This document shows, one piece after another, positions 10,401 to 19,101 of a DNA stretch of 64,000 bases (positions within the stretch are counted from its first letter, which is position 1; every line of letters begins with the position of its first letter). A model generated the notes under the pieces. The model saw only the letters and a list, made by a program, of their open reading frames with translations, did no database searches and was not told the origin of the DNA. The stretch comes from CAXXIC01 sp049315325 (lineage in GTDB: Bacteria > Bacteroidota > Bacteroidia > Bacteroidales > UBA7332), in NCBI GenBank assembly GCA_049315325.1, contig JBMOKJ010000002.1, positions 124,001-188,000 of the forward strand, read 5' to 3'. The position numbers and the translations under genes were made by a program.

Positions 10401-10852
10401 ATAACAGTCATGTCACTTGGAGTCCCTTTTCCATCGGTTAGAAAGTAGTAACCATAAGTCGAGTATGAATTAATTGTATGGTCAAATTTTGATCCATTCA
10501 ATTGCCAAGAGATTACGCCTTGTCCCCAAAATAAAATAAACCCAGATCCTTTAAACACAGGTACTTCAGGTAAGTCTCCACCTGCTTTTGTATCAGCTTT
10601 TGCATTTTTGAAAGCTTCGGGTAACATTGCTCCACCATACCCATAAACTCTGACTTTTGAAGGATCAGTAAATCCCATGCTTGTTAGGTCGCTGTATGTG
10701 AGTTTGTAAACGCCAGAATTAGATATTCTGATCTTTTTCCATTTTCCCGATGCTAATACTGAATTATCGGCATAGGTGTATTGCCCAGAAGCTGCTTGAG
10801 CAGAAATTCCTATTAGGCAAGTTATGATTAGTAAAAATGCTTTTTTCAACAT
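7451..10852 (-). CDS. porU: Type IX secretion sortase PorU
   Basis: 1,133 residues with a signal peptide (MLKKAFLLIITCLIG, ending SAQA). It belongs to peptidase family C25 (gingipain-like). The catalytic pair is visible as His640 in NYTGHGSVNAW and Cys673 in VTATCDFSRYDD. PorU cleaves the C-terminal sorting domain from type IX cargo and links the cargo to anionic lipopolysaccharide. Its own C-terminus (KVSVYNLSGIEVWS through SPGLYLYRATVFTDK) is also a sorting-type domain. It is 22 bases upstream of porV and 11 bases downstream of the fumarylacetoacetase-family gene, so the three are probably co-transcribed. Confidence 0.93.
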   Translation of the reverse strand: MLKKAFLLIITCLIGISAQAASGQYTYADNSVLASGKWKKIRISNSGVYKLTYSDLTSMGFTDPSKVRVYGYGGAMLPEAFKNAKADTKAGGDLPEVPVFKGSGFILFWGQGVISWQLNGSKFDHTINSYSTYGYYFLTDGKGTPSDMTVIQSTSNPETTASTFNDYAVHEKDAVNVGATGREFYGEDFSLNNSQTFPFNIPGVNASQPMSVNVDFISNSTTGTTFKVSVNDNISINTTMPAASGDHYEKAKDLNSTGTFTNSALAQLFNVKIEYGKTNDINCRLNFIRLNMLRDLKLYGSFTPFRSIASLGLNTHYVVQNTNSNVKIWDITGGGCSEIVPTATGSITEFSALSNVSKPREFVAVDVNGSFDKPEVVGDVENQNLHALPQTDMVIICLPDLLKSAEKLAALHRDPTKDNLRVTIVKPEQIYNEFSSGTPDATAYRWFMKMFYDRALTASDKPKYLLLFGDGSFDNRLISAEWKSDPNIKLLLTYESAYSLKETESYVCDDYFGFLDDNEGASLKDEGLDIGIGRFPVRNIYEADAVVDKTIGYANNTQLGPWKNNLCFVADDGDDNGHMRQSDQLTQYLETNYKQFAINKIFLDSYKKVITSTGGTYPSAKKKLFDLLNSGVMAVNYTGHGSVNAWAVEKIMTTADIKSLYLNRLPLWVTATCDFSRYDDFNTTAGEEVLLNPNGGGIGLITTTRVVYSAQNFRLNTALNELLLKKNSDGTRLRLGDIIKQTKIALGAGDQNKLNFTLLGDPALKLAYAEYKMEITTINGQPINQSTPTLPALSEVTLSGRVLNPDGTFDPEFTGIIKPTVYDCEEDITTLDNDKTGSPFSYKDRNKVLFTGKDSIRNGEFTFKFTVPKDMSYSFKSGRVNLYGVDARGNEAQGYYEKFLLGGTNPNATNDTDGPTINKIYLNSESFANGDVVNETPLFVVDLQDQSGLNVSGTGIGHDLLVVVDNSPLTTYVLNGAYEANSGSSTAGKISYILPELANGSHTLFFRAWDIQNNSSTQTINCVVKKGLAPRIFDLYTKNIVKQSSANVKFMLRHDRPNSNITIKVSVYNLSGIEVWSHTESGLADLTEAFPINWDLKGINGVTVSPGLYLYRATVFTDKTQETTLTKKLIVIK

Positions 10853-10863
10853 GTAATATTCAG

Positions 10864-11478
10864 TTATTTTACGTAAAAATCCAATAGTTTTTTATTTTCA
10901 ATGTACCCTTCAAGATGATCGTTGACAAATACTGACCCTACGCCACTTGGTGTTCCAGTGAATATGATATCACCGATTTTTAGAGTGAAAAATTTACTTA
11001 TGAAGGCAATTATTTCGTCAATTGCGAAAATCATTTCCGAACTATTCCCTTTTTGTACTCGTTTCCCGTTAATTTGTAATTCGAAATTTATATCGTTTAC
11101 TTGCTTATAATCCGAAATCGGAACAAATTCCCCTAATACAGCCGAATTATCAAATGACTTGCATATTTCCCAAGGTCCGCCGTTCTCTTTTTGCTGTTTT
11201 TGTAAGTCTCGAGCTGTAAAATCAATACCAATAGAGACTTCATTATAATATCTATGAGCAAAACGTGGAGCAATATTTTTACCTACTTTGCAAATTTTGA
11301 TTATTAACTCTGCTTCGTACTCTATTTGATTAGAAAAATCTGGTAAAAAAAAAGGTTTTCCTCCCTTAAGAATCGATGAATCTGGTTTTGAAAAAATTAC
11401 AGGTTGCTGTGGTAATAACGAGCGTTTCATCTCTTTATTGTGGTCAATATAGTTCCATCCAACAGCAATTATTTTCAT
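10864..11478 (-). CDS. Fumarylacetoacetate hydrolase family protein
   Basis: 204 residues, a single compact domain of the FAH superfamily. Recognisable parts are FSKPDSSILKGG near the N-terminus, EYEAELIIKI (metal-binding Glu pair), GIDFTARDLQ and the C-terminal GDIIFTGTPSGVG. The family splits carbon-carbon bonds in acylpyruvates or decarboxylates oxaloacetate. The short single-domain form fits an acylpyruvase or oxaloacetate tautomerase-like role better than true tyrosine breakdown, and no other aromatic catabolic genes are nearby. It lies between rex and porU. Confidence 0.85.
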   Translation of the reverse strand: MKIIAVGWNYIDHNKEMKRSLLPQQPVIFSKPDSSILKGGKPFFLPDFSNQIEYEAELIIKICKVGKNIAPRFAHRYYNEVSIGIDFTARDLQKQQKENGGPWEICKSFDNSAVLGEFVPISDYKQVNDINFELQINGKRVQKGNSSEMIFAIDEIIAFISKFFTLKIGDIIFTGTPSGVGSVFVNDHLEGYIENKKLLDFYVK

Positions 11479-11515
11479 TTTTATTAGGTTTGATCCGTCT
11501 AATTATAACAACTTG

Positions 11516-12166
11516 TTAAATGTCATTCTGATTTAAGCTATTGAAAATAACAGCTAAGTGCGAAAAAAGAGAAGTGTCTTGAAGAACAACGTTTTCAGGC
11601 ACTTTTACTCGACAAGGAGTGAAGTTCCAAATTGCTTTTATTCCAGAGTTTATCATTAAATCTGTTACTTCTTGCGATTTGTCGGCTGGTACAGTCAATA
11701 TTCCAATTTCAGCTTTTAATTTGTTTCTTAAGTTTGCACATTGAGAGGGGTGATAAATAGTAATTCCATTAATCGCAGTACCAATCAAATCTTGTCTCAC
11801 ATCAAAACCTGCGACCACCTCAAGACCATATTTACTTAAGCCCGAATCTAAAATAAGTGCTTTTCCTAAACTTCCTGTTCCAAAGATAATGGCTTTGTGA
11901 CGCGTGTTGAAGCCTAAAAATGATTCCAAAACATCTACTAATTGAGCAAGTTCATATCCCACTCTGGTTTTGCCAGAAATGTCAACATAAGATAAGTCTT
12001 TTGCAACTTGTGATGCATCTATCCCTATGGCATTTGCTATCTGAGTAGAAGAGACAACAATATTATCCTCGGTCCTCAAGATTTTAAGGAATGCTAAGTA
12101 CCAAGGTAGTCTGCGAAGTGTAGGCTCTGGTGTTTTTGGATAAATTTTTTGTTTGTCTTCAGACAT
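11516..12166 (-). CDS. rex: Redox-sensing transcriptional repressor Rex
   Basis: 216 residues. The N-terminal winged helix covers roughly residues 15-85 (TLRRLPWYLAFLKIL, TQIANAIGIDASQVAKDLSY), followed by a Rossmann domain with AIIFGTGSLGKAL. Rex binds DNA when NAD+ is abundant and is released by NADH, controlling fermentation and respiration genes. It leads the minus-strand series toward porU and has its own TATATTTG box at 12194-12201. I did not find a convincing Rex operator (TTGTGAA-type dyad) near its promoter. Confidence 0.93.
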   Translation of the reverse strand: MSEDKQKIYPKTPEPTLRRLPWYLAFLKILRTEDNIVVSSTQIANAIGIDASQVAKDLSYVDISGKTRVGYELAQLVDVLESFLGFNTRHKAIIFGTGSLGKALILDSGLSKYGLEVVAGFDVRQDLIGTAINGITIYHPSQCANLRNKLKAEIGILTVPADKSQEVTDLMINSGIKAIWNFTPCRVKVPENVVLQDTSLFSHLAVIFNSLNQNDI

Positions 12167-12964
12167 ATCAATTGAAAGTTGCTAATTAACTCGCAAATAT
12201 AGTATCTTTTTGGATAACTTTTTTTGAAAAAATGTGATATTTCTTTATAAAAAGTGCTTGAGAAATGGTTTTTAAACCTTTTTTTGCCATTTTCTAGGTT
12301 CACAAAGTATTTCTAAACTTAGTACTAACAAAATTCATAATTATACAATATGAATTCTCCCAATTATAAATCTACACGCTGTGTATTTTTGTACAGTTTA
12401 TTCTCAAACCATCCATTTTAGAAAGATTCACGTTTGTTTCCTTATCGTATTGTTTAAAAGAAGTTGTGGAAGATTGAAAATTAATTCATAACAAAACTGA
12501 ATCAAACACTATTTTAGCTAACTATGAATTCAATTATTGGAAATAAACATGGTTAGAGATTGTTCACTTATTTGGTTTTAGAAAGTAGAATTACTGTCAA
12601 AAAGTATATTTAATTATGTTAAATTAGTGTGAATATTTTTGATTTGTTAGAATATCAGATTGTAGAAAAAACAAAGCTATTTGTAATGAATTGTTTCAAA
12701 AATAGTGATAAAAAATATAATCTGGCATTAATTATAGATATTTTGTCAAAAATAAGAATCAATTTATTTGTTAAATTGAAACATTATTCGGAACTTTGCA
12801 ACATCAAATAGAAAATGGCATTTTTGCTGTTTTTGAATAACAATGAAAACCTACTCCGCAAAAGCGGATTTAGATAAAAATACATACTATCTCTTAATGT
12901 TTAAACTGGAAGAAATTCTATGAGTTGAGGAATGTAAATTTTGATGCTTATTTTATGAAATCCG

Positions 12965-13001
12965 AAAAAGCCGAGTCGTTGTGAAACGAAGTAGGCTTTT
13001 T
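12965..13001 (+). terminator. Orphan terminator-like hairpin
   Basis: The outer stem aaaaagcc (12965-12972) pairs with ggcttttt (12994-13001), the inner stem cgtt pairs with aacg, and a run of Ts follows. No protein gene lies upstream on this strand. Confidence 0.5.
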
Positions 13002-13019
13002 TTTTGACCATTCGTTCCT

Positions 13020-13047
13020 TTTGTTTCATCAAACTTCTTTATATTTG
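13020..13047 (+). promoter_or_regulatory. Promoter of SUI1-like/AddA-like operon
   Basis: TTTG at 13020-13023 and TATATTTG at 13040-13047 match the Bacteroidota -33/-7 pattern, though the 16-base spacing is short. Transcription would start about 20 bases before the ATG at 13072. Confidence 0.5.
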
Positions 13048-13071
13048 TAGAAACAACAATCACGACATTAA

Positions 13072-13416
13072 ATGAAAAATAACGATTGGAAAGAGCGCCT
13101 CAATATTGTCTATTCAACAAATCCTGATTTCAAATACGATACTGAAAATAATGGATCTGTAGATACGAAGTCAAAAGATAAACAACTGCTGCGCATCTCA
13201 TTTGATAAGCGTAATCGTGGCGGTAAAGTGGTGACTTTAATCACAGGTTTTATTGGAAGTGACGATGACTTAAAAGAGTTATGTAAATTGCTTAAAACGA
13301 AATGTGGAGTTGGCGGTTCAGCCAAGGATGGCGAAATAATTGTTCAGGGAGATTTTCGCCAAAAGATTCTTGATATTCTTACCAAAGAGGGCTACATCAA
13401 GTCCCGCATAATTTAA
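13072..13416 (+). CDS. SUI1/eIF1-like translation factor (YciH family)
   Basis: 114 residues. The C-terminal SUI1 fold is clear: LRISFDKRNRGGKVVTLITGF, then LKELCKLLKTKCGVGGSAKDGEIIVQGDF. The GVGGS loop and the basic RNRGGK segment are those of bacterial eIF1 homologues, which bind near the ribosomal P site and can influence start-codon choice. It ends 5 bases before the next gene, so the two are very likely co-transcribed. Confidence 0.9.
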   Translation: MKNNDWKERLNIVYSTNPDFKYDTENNGSVDTKSKDKQLLRISFDKRNRGGKVVTLITGFIGSDDDLKELCKLLKTKCGVGGSAKDGEIIVQGDFRQKILDILTKEGYIKSRII

Positions 13417-13421
13417 GTAAA

Positions 13422-16400
13422 ATGCTGACTGTCTATCGTGCATCAGCCGGATCGGGTAAAACATACCAGTTGACAGGCGAATATCTTAAGCTATTGTTTT
13501 CAAGCAATGGTTCGTTTCGTCGTATTTTGGCGGTGACTTTTACCAACAAGGCGACAGATGAGATGAAAAGTCGTATTATTCAAGAACTCGATAAACTCGC
13601 AAAAGGGGAGGAGTCGGGTTATCTTCCAATACTTGCAAAAGAATTTTCATTGTCAGAAGAATTAGTTAGACAAAAAGCGCATAGGATTTTACTCGAAATA
13701 CTGCACGATTACTCTTCCTTCAACATAAGCACTATCGATCGGTTTTTTCAGCAGACAATGCGCGCTTTTGCACGGGAAATTGGCTTGCAGGGAGGATACA
13801 ACGTCGAACTTGATACAACTCGAGTGCTGACAGAGGCTGTCGATAAAATGCTTCTCACGCTCGATGCTTCTGAAAATAAAGAGTTGTTGAGTTGGCTACT
13901 CCGTTTTTCGGAAGAGAAAATTGAGGATGGAAAATCGTGGAATTTCAAAAAAGAGGTTGTCGATTTGGGCAGTGAGCTTTTTAAGGAGAAATACAAACGA
14001 TTGAGTAGCGAAACGCACCAAAAACTTGGAGATAAAGAGTCGCTTCACAATTATTTGAAGAAAATCAACTTTCTGATTACTGATTTCGAATCGAAACTTG
14101 AAACAATTGGTAAGGAGGGTTTGTCGTTGATGTCCAAGGCTGGATTTGAATTCTCTGATTTTTCTGGTGGAGCTACAAAATCGCCCATGAAACCTTTTGT
14201 AAAATGGGCAAATAAGGATTTTGTGTCATTGTCGGATACGTTTAGAAAATTAGCTGATAACATAGATGATTGGAAGGCCGCAGGAAAATCGAAGCACCTC
14301 GATGCTGAAATTAAGATTGCCTATCAGTCGGGTTTGAACGATTGCGTGAAGCGTGCTATTGCTCAGTTTGAGGACTATTTTGTTTACAATTCCGCCAAAA
14401 TAGTGCGACGCAATATCTATTCGTTAGGGATTTTGGCAGACATCGATACAAAGATTAAAGAGATTGTCGCCGAAAACAATTTGATGTTGCTGAGCGATAC
14501 AACACACTTGCTCAATCGGTTGATTGACGGAAGTGATACTCCGTTTATTTACGAGAAAATCGGGGTCCGTATTGATCATTACATGATCGATGAGTTTCAG
14601 GATACATCGGCAATGCAGTGGCAGAACTTTTCGCCACTGATTCGAGAAAGTTTGTCGAGTAAAGACCCTGAACATACAAAATTATCCAACTTAATTGTGG
14701 GTGATGTTAAACAAAGCATTTACCGTTGGCGGAGCTCCGACTGGAAACTGCTCGATGAACAACTTGGACTAGAATTTAGTACCCAGATTCACGATGAAGT
14801 GCTTGCCGATAATTGGCGAAGTGGTTTCGCAATCGTTGGCTTTAACAATGCTTTTTTTACGCTTGCGTCTAAACTCTTATCGCAGAAATTTAGCGAATCA
14901 ATACCTGATGACTTGATAGAGAGTGTTACGATTCACAATTTGGCTGGGAAAATTATAAATGCGTATAAGGATGTCTATCAGTTCGTACCAAAAGCAAAAC
15001 AAAACACAAGTGGTCGTGTAAAAGCGCAATGGTTCGACTCAAAGACTTGGAAAGAAGAAGTTTTATTCGAGCTGCCAAAAGTTGTTGAAAATTGGCAGTC
15101 AAAAGGTTATGCTTTGCGCGATATGGCTGTGCTGGTTCGCACAAAAGACGAGGGCGCTACTATTGCCGATAAGCTCTTGGAGAGTGGTGTTGCAGTTATT
15201 TCCGACGAAGCTTTGTTGTTGAAAAACGCCTCTCCCATTAAACTGATTGTGGCGTTGTTGAATCTGTTGCGTCGACCGAATGATCCTGATTTAAAGCGTT
15301 TGGCAATGATAGAATATGTCGTTCGCATTAATCCAATAGATAATCCGGTGGGTGACTTTTTTCAGACGGTTGCTAATAGTGCTTTGACCGAATTCCCAAC
15401 AAATATAGCAACTGAACTCGAGTTGGCACGGCGAATGCCGCTTTACGAAATGTGTGAACGGTTGATTTCTGCATTTATCGAATCACCAACCGAGACAGAT
15501 AATCTCTATCTTCAGACATTTCAAGATATGGTGCTTGAGTTTAGTTCGCGCAAAACCGCCGATTTGATAGCTTTTCTCGATTGGTGGGAGGAGTCTGGTT
15601 CCAACAAACGAGTAACAATGCCCGATTCTCAAGATGCTGTTCGCATTATGACGATACATAAATCAAAAGGGCTGGGATTTAAGGCGGTAATTATTCCGTT
15701 TTGCGATTGGGAGATTGATCAGAAGCCGAAATCTCTTTTGTGGTGTGCGCCTGAGGTCGCACCGTTCAACGAACTTCCACTTTTACCAGTAGCTTATACC
15801 AAAGATTTGGCTGATTCAATTTTTGCACCGGACTATTTTGATGAAAAGCTTCATGCTTATGTCGATAATTTGAATCTCGCTTATGTGGCTTTCACCCGTG
15901 CTAAAGAAGAGTTGGTGATTTTTGCACCTAAGCCCAAAAATGAATCAATTTCTTCACTTGGTAGTTTGCTTTTTGAATGTGTTTGCAACTCTTCTCTGCC
16001 TTCTACTGATGATAAACCGTTTATTCAATTGACTGATCATTTCGATGCGAATGAATCTGTTTACGAAAATGATGCCGAATGGATGCCTAAGATTTCTTCA
16101 GAGAATAGTTGCTTGGAAGAGTCGGCAATGAATATTCGTTCCATAAATCCCGATGGACGATTGCAGCTTAAATTACGAAGCCGAGACTTCTTTATTGACA
16201 GCGAGGAGCAGAAATATGGAAAGTTAATGCACTATATTTTGAGCAGGATTCACACCTCTATAGATATTCAGAATGCTGTGACAGAAGTAGTTAATGCGGG
16301 TGAAATCACAACCGAAAAAGGCGCAGAACTATCTGCGAAATTAGTCGATTGGATAGCGCAAGATCATATTAAACTTTGGTTTAGCGAACAAGCTAAAGTG

Positions 16401-16631
16401 CTGAATGAAGTCGAAATTTTGCTGCCAGATGGTGCTCACTATCGACCTGATCGTGTGGTATTTATAAATGACGAAGTACACGTTATAGACTTTAAGTTCG
16501 GACAAACCAAAGCAAAAAAGTACCAACGTCAAGTCTCTACTTATACGAATCTGATTTTTGAAATGGGCTACAATTCTGTAAAAGGATTTTTGTGGTTCGT
16601 GGAATTGAATGAGGTTGAATCAGTTTTTTGA
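13422..16631 (+). CDS. AddA/RecB-like UvrD helicase with C-terminal nuclease
   Basis: 1,069 residues. The N-terminal Walker A motif is ASAGSGKT (residues 7-14) and helicase motif II is DEFQD near residue 389. Motif III-like GDVKQSIYRWRSSD follows near 428, and the C-terminal helicase half includes VRIMTIHKSKGLGF. A PD-(D/E)XK nuclease closes the protein: GKLMHYIL, RPDRV (Asp1010), DFK (Asp1023, Lys1025) and QVSTY. It should unwind and degrade double-strand DNA ends for recombination, like AddA. The AddB partner usually encoded beside such genes is not adjacent; an Rrf2 regulator follows. Confidence 0.88.
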   Translation: MLTVYRASAGSGKTYQLTGEYLKLLFSSNGSFRRILAVTFTNKATDEMKSRIIQELDKLAKGEESGYLPILAKEFSLSEELVRQKAHRILLEILHDYSSFNISTIDRFFQQTMRAFAREIGLQGGYNVELDTTRVLTEAVDKMLLTLDASENKELLSWLLRFSEEKIEDGKSWNFKKEVVDLGSELFKEKYKRLSSETHQKLGDKESLHNYLKKINFLITDFESKLETIGKEGLSLMSKAGFEFSDFSGGATKSPMKPFVKWANKDFVSLSDTFRKLADNIDDWKAAGKSKHLDAEIKIAYQSGLNDCVKRAIAQFEDYFVYNSAKIVRRNIYSLGILADIDTKIKEIVAENNLMLLSDTTHLLNRLIDGSDTPFIYEKIGVRIDHYMIDEFQDTSAMQWQNFSPLIRESLSSKDPEHTKLSNLIVGDVKQSIYRWRSSDWKLLDEQLGLEFSTQIHDEVLADNWRSGFAIVGFNNAFFTLASKLLSQKFSESIPDDLIESVTIHNLAGKIINAYKDVYQFVPKAKQNTSGRVKAQWFDSKTWKEEVLFELPKVVENWQSKGYALRDMAVLVRTKDEGATIADKLLESGVAVISDEALLLKNASPIKLIVALLNLLRRPNDPDLKRLAMIEYVVRINPIDNPVGDFFQTVANSALTEFPTNIATELELARRMPLYEMCERLISAFIESPTETDNLYLQTFQDMVLEFSSRKTADLIAFLDWWEESGSNKRVTMPDSQDAVRIMTIHKSKGLGFKAVIIPFCDWEIDQKPKSLLWCAPEVAPFNELPLLPVAYTKDLADSIFAPDYFDEKLHAYVDNLNLAYVAFTRAKEELVIFAPKPKNESISSLGSLLFECVCNSSLPSTDDKPFIQLTDHFDANESVYENDAEWMPKISSENSCLEESAMNIRSINPDGRLQLKLRSRDFFIDSEEQKYGKLMHYILSRIHTSIDIQNAVTEVVNAGEITTEKGAELSAKLVDWIAQDHIKLWFSEQAKVLNEVEILLPDGAHYRPDRVVFINDEVHVIDFKFGQTKAKKYQRQVSTYTNLIFEMGYNSVKGFLWFVELNEVESVF

Positions 16632-16818
16632 TTTTGTTTCTTTATACTTGTTTTTTCCTGTTAAATAGGCTTGTTAAATAAACTTGTAAGTTATGGATAA
16701 TTAGGTGTAAATTAGATAATTATCACCAATCTGACCCATCTGTTTAAATTATGCTAAAATTGATTTAATTTTCTCTAAATATACTAATGCATTCTGCTAG
16801 AATTCGGTGTTATTAAAC

Positions 16819-16826
16819 TATATTTG
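16819..16826 (+). promoter_or_regulatory. -7 box of the Rrf2 gene
   Basis: TATATTTG at 16819-16826 matches the Bacteroidota -7 consensus and lies 19 bases before the ATG at 16846. No clear -33 TTG is seen. Confidence 0.45.
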
Positions 16827-16845
16827 TGGAAATATTTCTTTAATT

Positions 16846-17292
16846 ATGCAAATCAATACGAAAATTCGATATGGTTTGAGGACTATGATTGAAATCGCCA
16901 GTTCTCCTGAATCAAAAGGCTTGTTGCAGAAAGATATTGCAAGCAGTCAAAACATCTCGCTAAAGTATTTGGATCCGATAATTTCAGCACTAAAAATCAA
17001 GGGATTGATTACGAATTCAAAAGGTAGAGGCAGTGGATATATATTGACTCGACCTGCCAATAAGATTACTATGTTCGATATTTATACTTCATTCGAACAA
17101 ATATCCATTATAGAATGTATCAATAATTGTGATATGTGCGAGCGTTCAACACACGATTGTCATGCAAAAAACTATTGGGTGGAATTTAAAGATGATTTTA
17201 TTGAATTACTGAAAAGTAAGAATCTTGCACAGATAGTGGATGATACTTATTATGAGTGTAATGAGAAAAATGTGAAAGAAGTTAACAGATAG
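16846..17292 (+). CDS. Rrf2 family transcriptional regulator
   Basis: About 148 residues. I start at the ATG at 16846 (MQINTKIRYGLRTMIEIA), the normal Rrf2 N-terminus; an upstream in-frame start at 16807 overlaps the promoter. The winged helix occupies residues 1-70 (QKDIASSQNISLKYLDPIISALKIKGLI, GRGSGYIL). Four cysteines follow at 91, 95, 98 and 105 (CINNCDMCERSTHDC). They could bind an Fe-S cluster, but the C-x3-C-x2-C-x6-C spacing differs from IscR and NsrR. Rrf2 proteins sense Fe-S status, nitric oxide or cysteine supply. cysK lies 1.8 kb downstream. Confidence 0.88.
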   Translation: MQINTKIRYGLRTMIEIASSPESKGLLQKDIASSQNISLKYLDPIISALKIKGLITNSKGRGSGYILTRPANKITMFDIYTSFEQISIIECINNCDMCERSTHDCHAKNYWVEFKDDFIELLKSKNLAQIVDDTYYECNEKNVKEVNR

Positions 17293-17326
17293 ATTTTAGC
17301 ACTAATTTTCTACATCACATAAAGTA

Positions 17327-17360
17327 AAAGAGCCGACTGTATTTCTACAATCGGCTCTTT
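17327..17360. terminator. Terminator between Rrf2 gene and eno
   Basis: A 15-bp stem with one mismatch (aaagagccgactgta with tacaatcggctcttt) and a 4-base loop, followed by a T-rich tail on the plus strand and A-rich sequence on the other side. It lies between convergent genes. Confidence 0.75.
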
Positions 17361-17381
17361 CTTTTATATTCGGTTAGAATA

Positions 17382-18677
17382 TTATTTCACTTTTTGGTAG
17401 CCATAAACAGCTCTTTCGCCCAATTCTTCTTCGATGCGAAGCAATTGGTTGTATTTAGCCATACGGTCAGAACGGCTCAAAGAACCTGTTTTGATTTGAC
17501 CACTGTTTGTTGCAACTGCGATGTCAGCGATTGTTGAATCTTCAGTTTCACCTGAACGGTGAGAAGTTACAGAGGTGTAACCAGCACGGTGAGCCATTTC
17601 GATAGCGTCCAAAGTTTCGGTCAATGTTCCGATTTGGTTTACTTTGATCAAGATTGAGTTAGCAGCGCCCAATTGGATTCCTTTTTTCAAGTATTCTACG
17701 TTAGTTACGAATAAATCGTCACCAACCAACTGGCATTTGTCACCCAATTCTTTTGTCAAAGCTACCCATCCGTCCCAGTCACCTTCGTTCATACCGTCTT
17801 CGATTGAGTCGATAGGGAAGTTTGCAACTAATGAAGAAAGGAATTCAACTTGTTGAGCAGAAGTGCGTTTTGCACCGTTTTCGCCTTCAAATTTAGCATA
17901 GTTGTAAATACCATCTTTGTAGAACTCAGAAGCAGCACAGTCTAAAGCGATAGAAACATCACCACCGTCTGCTTTGCGACCTGGTTTGTAGCCAGCGTTT
18001 TTGATAGCCAAGATAATGCTGTTCAATGCATCTTCTGTCCCGTCCAATGCTGGAGCAAAACCACCTTCGTCACCTACAGCTGTGCTAAGGTTACGATCGT
18101 GCAATACTTTTTTCAATGAATGGAATACTTCAGCACCCATACGAAGACCTTCGCGGAATGAAGTAGCACCTACTGGGCGAATCATGAACTCTTGGAATGC
18201 GATAGGAGCATCAGAGTGAGAGCCACCGTTGATAATGTTCATCATCGGAACTGGAAGAACAACTGTGTTTGTTCCGCCGATGTAGCGATACAAAGGAATG
18301 TCGAGGTAAGCAGCAGCAGCTTTAGCAACAGCCAAAGAAACTCCTAATAATGCGTTTGCACCTAAGTTTGATTTGGTTTTAGTTCCATCTAATTTAAGCA
18401 ACAATGCGTCGATGTCAGTTTGTCTCAAAGCGCTAACACCAACCAATGCAGGAGAAATCACTTTGTTTACGTTTTCAACAGCTTTCAAAACACCTTTACC
18501 TAAATAACGTTTTTTGTCGCCGTCGCGAAGTTCAATTGCTTCGTTTTCGCCAGTTGATGCACCAGATGGCACAGCAGCACGACCAACAACGCCCGATTCG
18601 AGCACTACATCTACCTCTACAGTAGGATTTCCACGTGAATCAAGTACTTCACGTCCGATAATTTGTTGAATTTTCAT
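17382..18677 (-). CDS. eno: Enolase
   Basis: 431 residues, the standard length. Enolase interconverts 2-phosphoglycerate and phosphoenolpyruvate in the cytoplasm. Signatures include EVLDSRGNPTVEVDV at the N-terminus, AVPSGASTGENEA, GDEGGFAP, the magnesium ligand region SIEDGM and SHRSGETEDSTIAD near the C-terminus. A TACCTTTG box on the minus strand (18783-18790) lies about 105 bases upstream. Expressed alone. Confidence 0.98.
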   Translation of the reverse strand: MKIQQIIGREVLDSRGNPTVEVDVVLESGVVGRAAVPSGASTGENEAIELRDGDKKRYLGKGVLKAVENVNKVISPALVGVSALRQTDIDALLLKLDGTKTKSNLGANALLGVSLAVAKAAAAYLDIPLYRYIGGTNTVVLPVPMMNIINGGSHSDAPIAFQEFMIRPVGATSFREGLRMGAEVFHSLKKVLHDRNLSTAVGDEGGFAPALDGTEDALNSIILAIKNAGYKPGRKADGGDVSIALDCAASEFYKDGIYNYAKFEGENGAKRTSAQQVEFLSSLVANFPIDSIEDGMNEGDWDGWVALTKELGDKCQLVGDDLFVTNVEYLKKGIQLGAANSILIKVNQIGTLTETLDAIEMAHRAGYTSVTSHRSGETEDSTIADIAVATNSGQIKTGSLSRSDRMAKYNQLLRIEEELGERAVYGYQKVK

Positions 18678-19101
18678 CTTATTTTATTTTAATAAATGAT
18701 TGATTTCGAATGTGTGTGATTGAATTAAAGAGCAAAACTATAAGCACTTAGGCTCAAAATTGTGTGCTTTTGAATTCTGGTGCAAAGGTAAGATAATTTT
18801 TTCACAAAACGAGATAATTGTATGAGTAGGAATAAGGAAATATTTCTTTAAAATTTTGAAAAATGACTCGTACTTCTAACATTTTGTCAGAATTGGTGTT
18901 ATTCTTTTGCATCTAATTGAAAAGACCTATTGTGTTTTTTGTTAACTGACCATAATCATTTCTAATTGATAATGATATATTTAGGTAGATTCTCCCGTTT
19001 TTCGGGTAGCGCAAATACCTAATTATTGGTATTTCCTTCCTATTTTTTTTGCCGTTACTTTGCATTATCAAAACGAATACAAATTTAATCTATAAATAGT
19101 T
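18678..19101. promoter_or_regulatory. Divergent control region between eno and cysK
   Basis: This 424-base gap holds the eno -7 box on the minus strand (TACCTTTG read leftward from 18790 to 18783). Near cysK it holds a 7-bp inverted repeat (aaatacc, 8 bases, ggtattt) at 19013-19034 and a weak -7 box TTACTTTG at 19055-19062. The inverted repeat lies where a repressor or activator of cysK could bind. No gene is visible in the middle. Confidence 0.5.

Larger units (their letters stand above)
12167..13071. other. 905-base AT-rich intergenic region
   Basis: No convincing protein gene is visible; short frames here have no start context and AT-driven codons. It contains the rex promoter on the minus strand (TATATTTG at 12194-12201), a small hairpin near 12855 (tccgc-aaaa-gcgga), a rho-independent terminator-like hairpin at 12965-13001 on the plus strand and the promoter of the SUI1-like gene. 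A terminator with no gene in front of it suggests an unannotated plus-strand transcript somewhere in 12.4-12.96 kb. Confidence 0.5.

Noticed and set aside
12629..12811. 60-codon plus-strand frame in the long gap after rex
   Set aside because: Composition is that of random AT-rich DNA (Lys, Asn, Ile, Leu, Phe) with a GTG start and no upstream signals.
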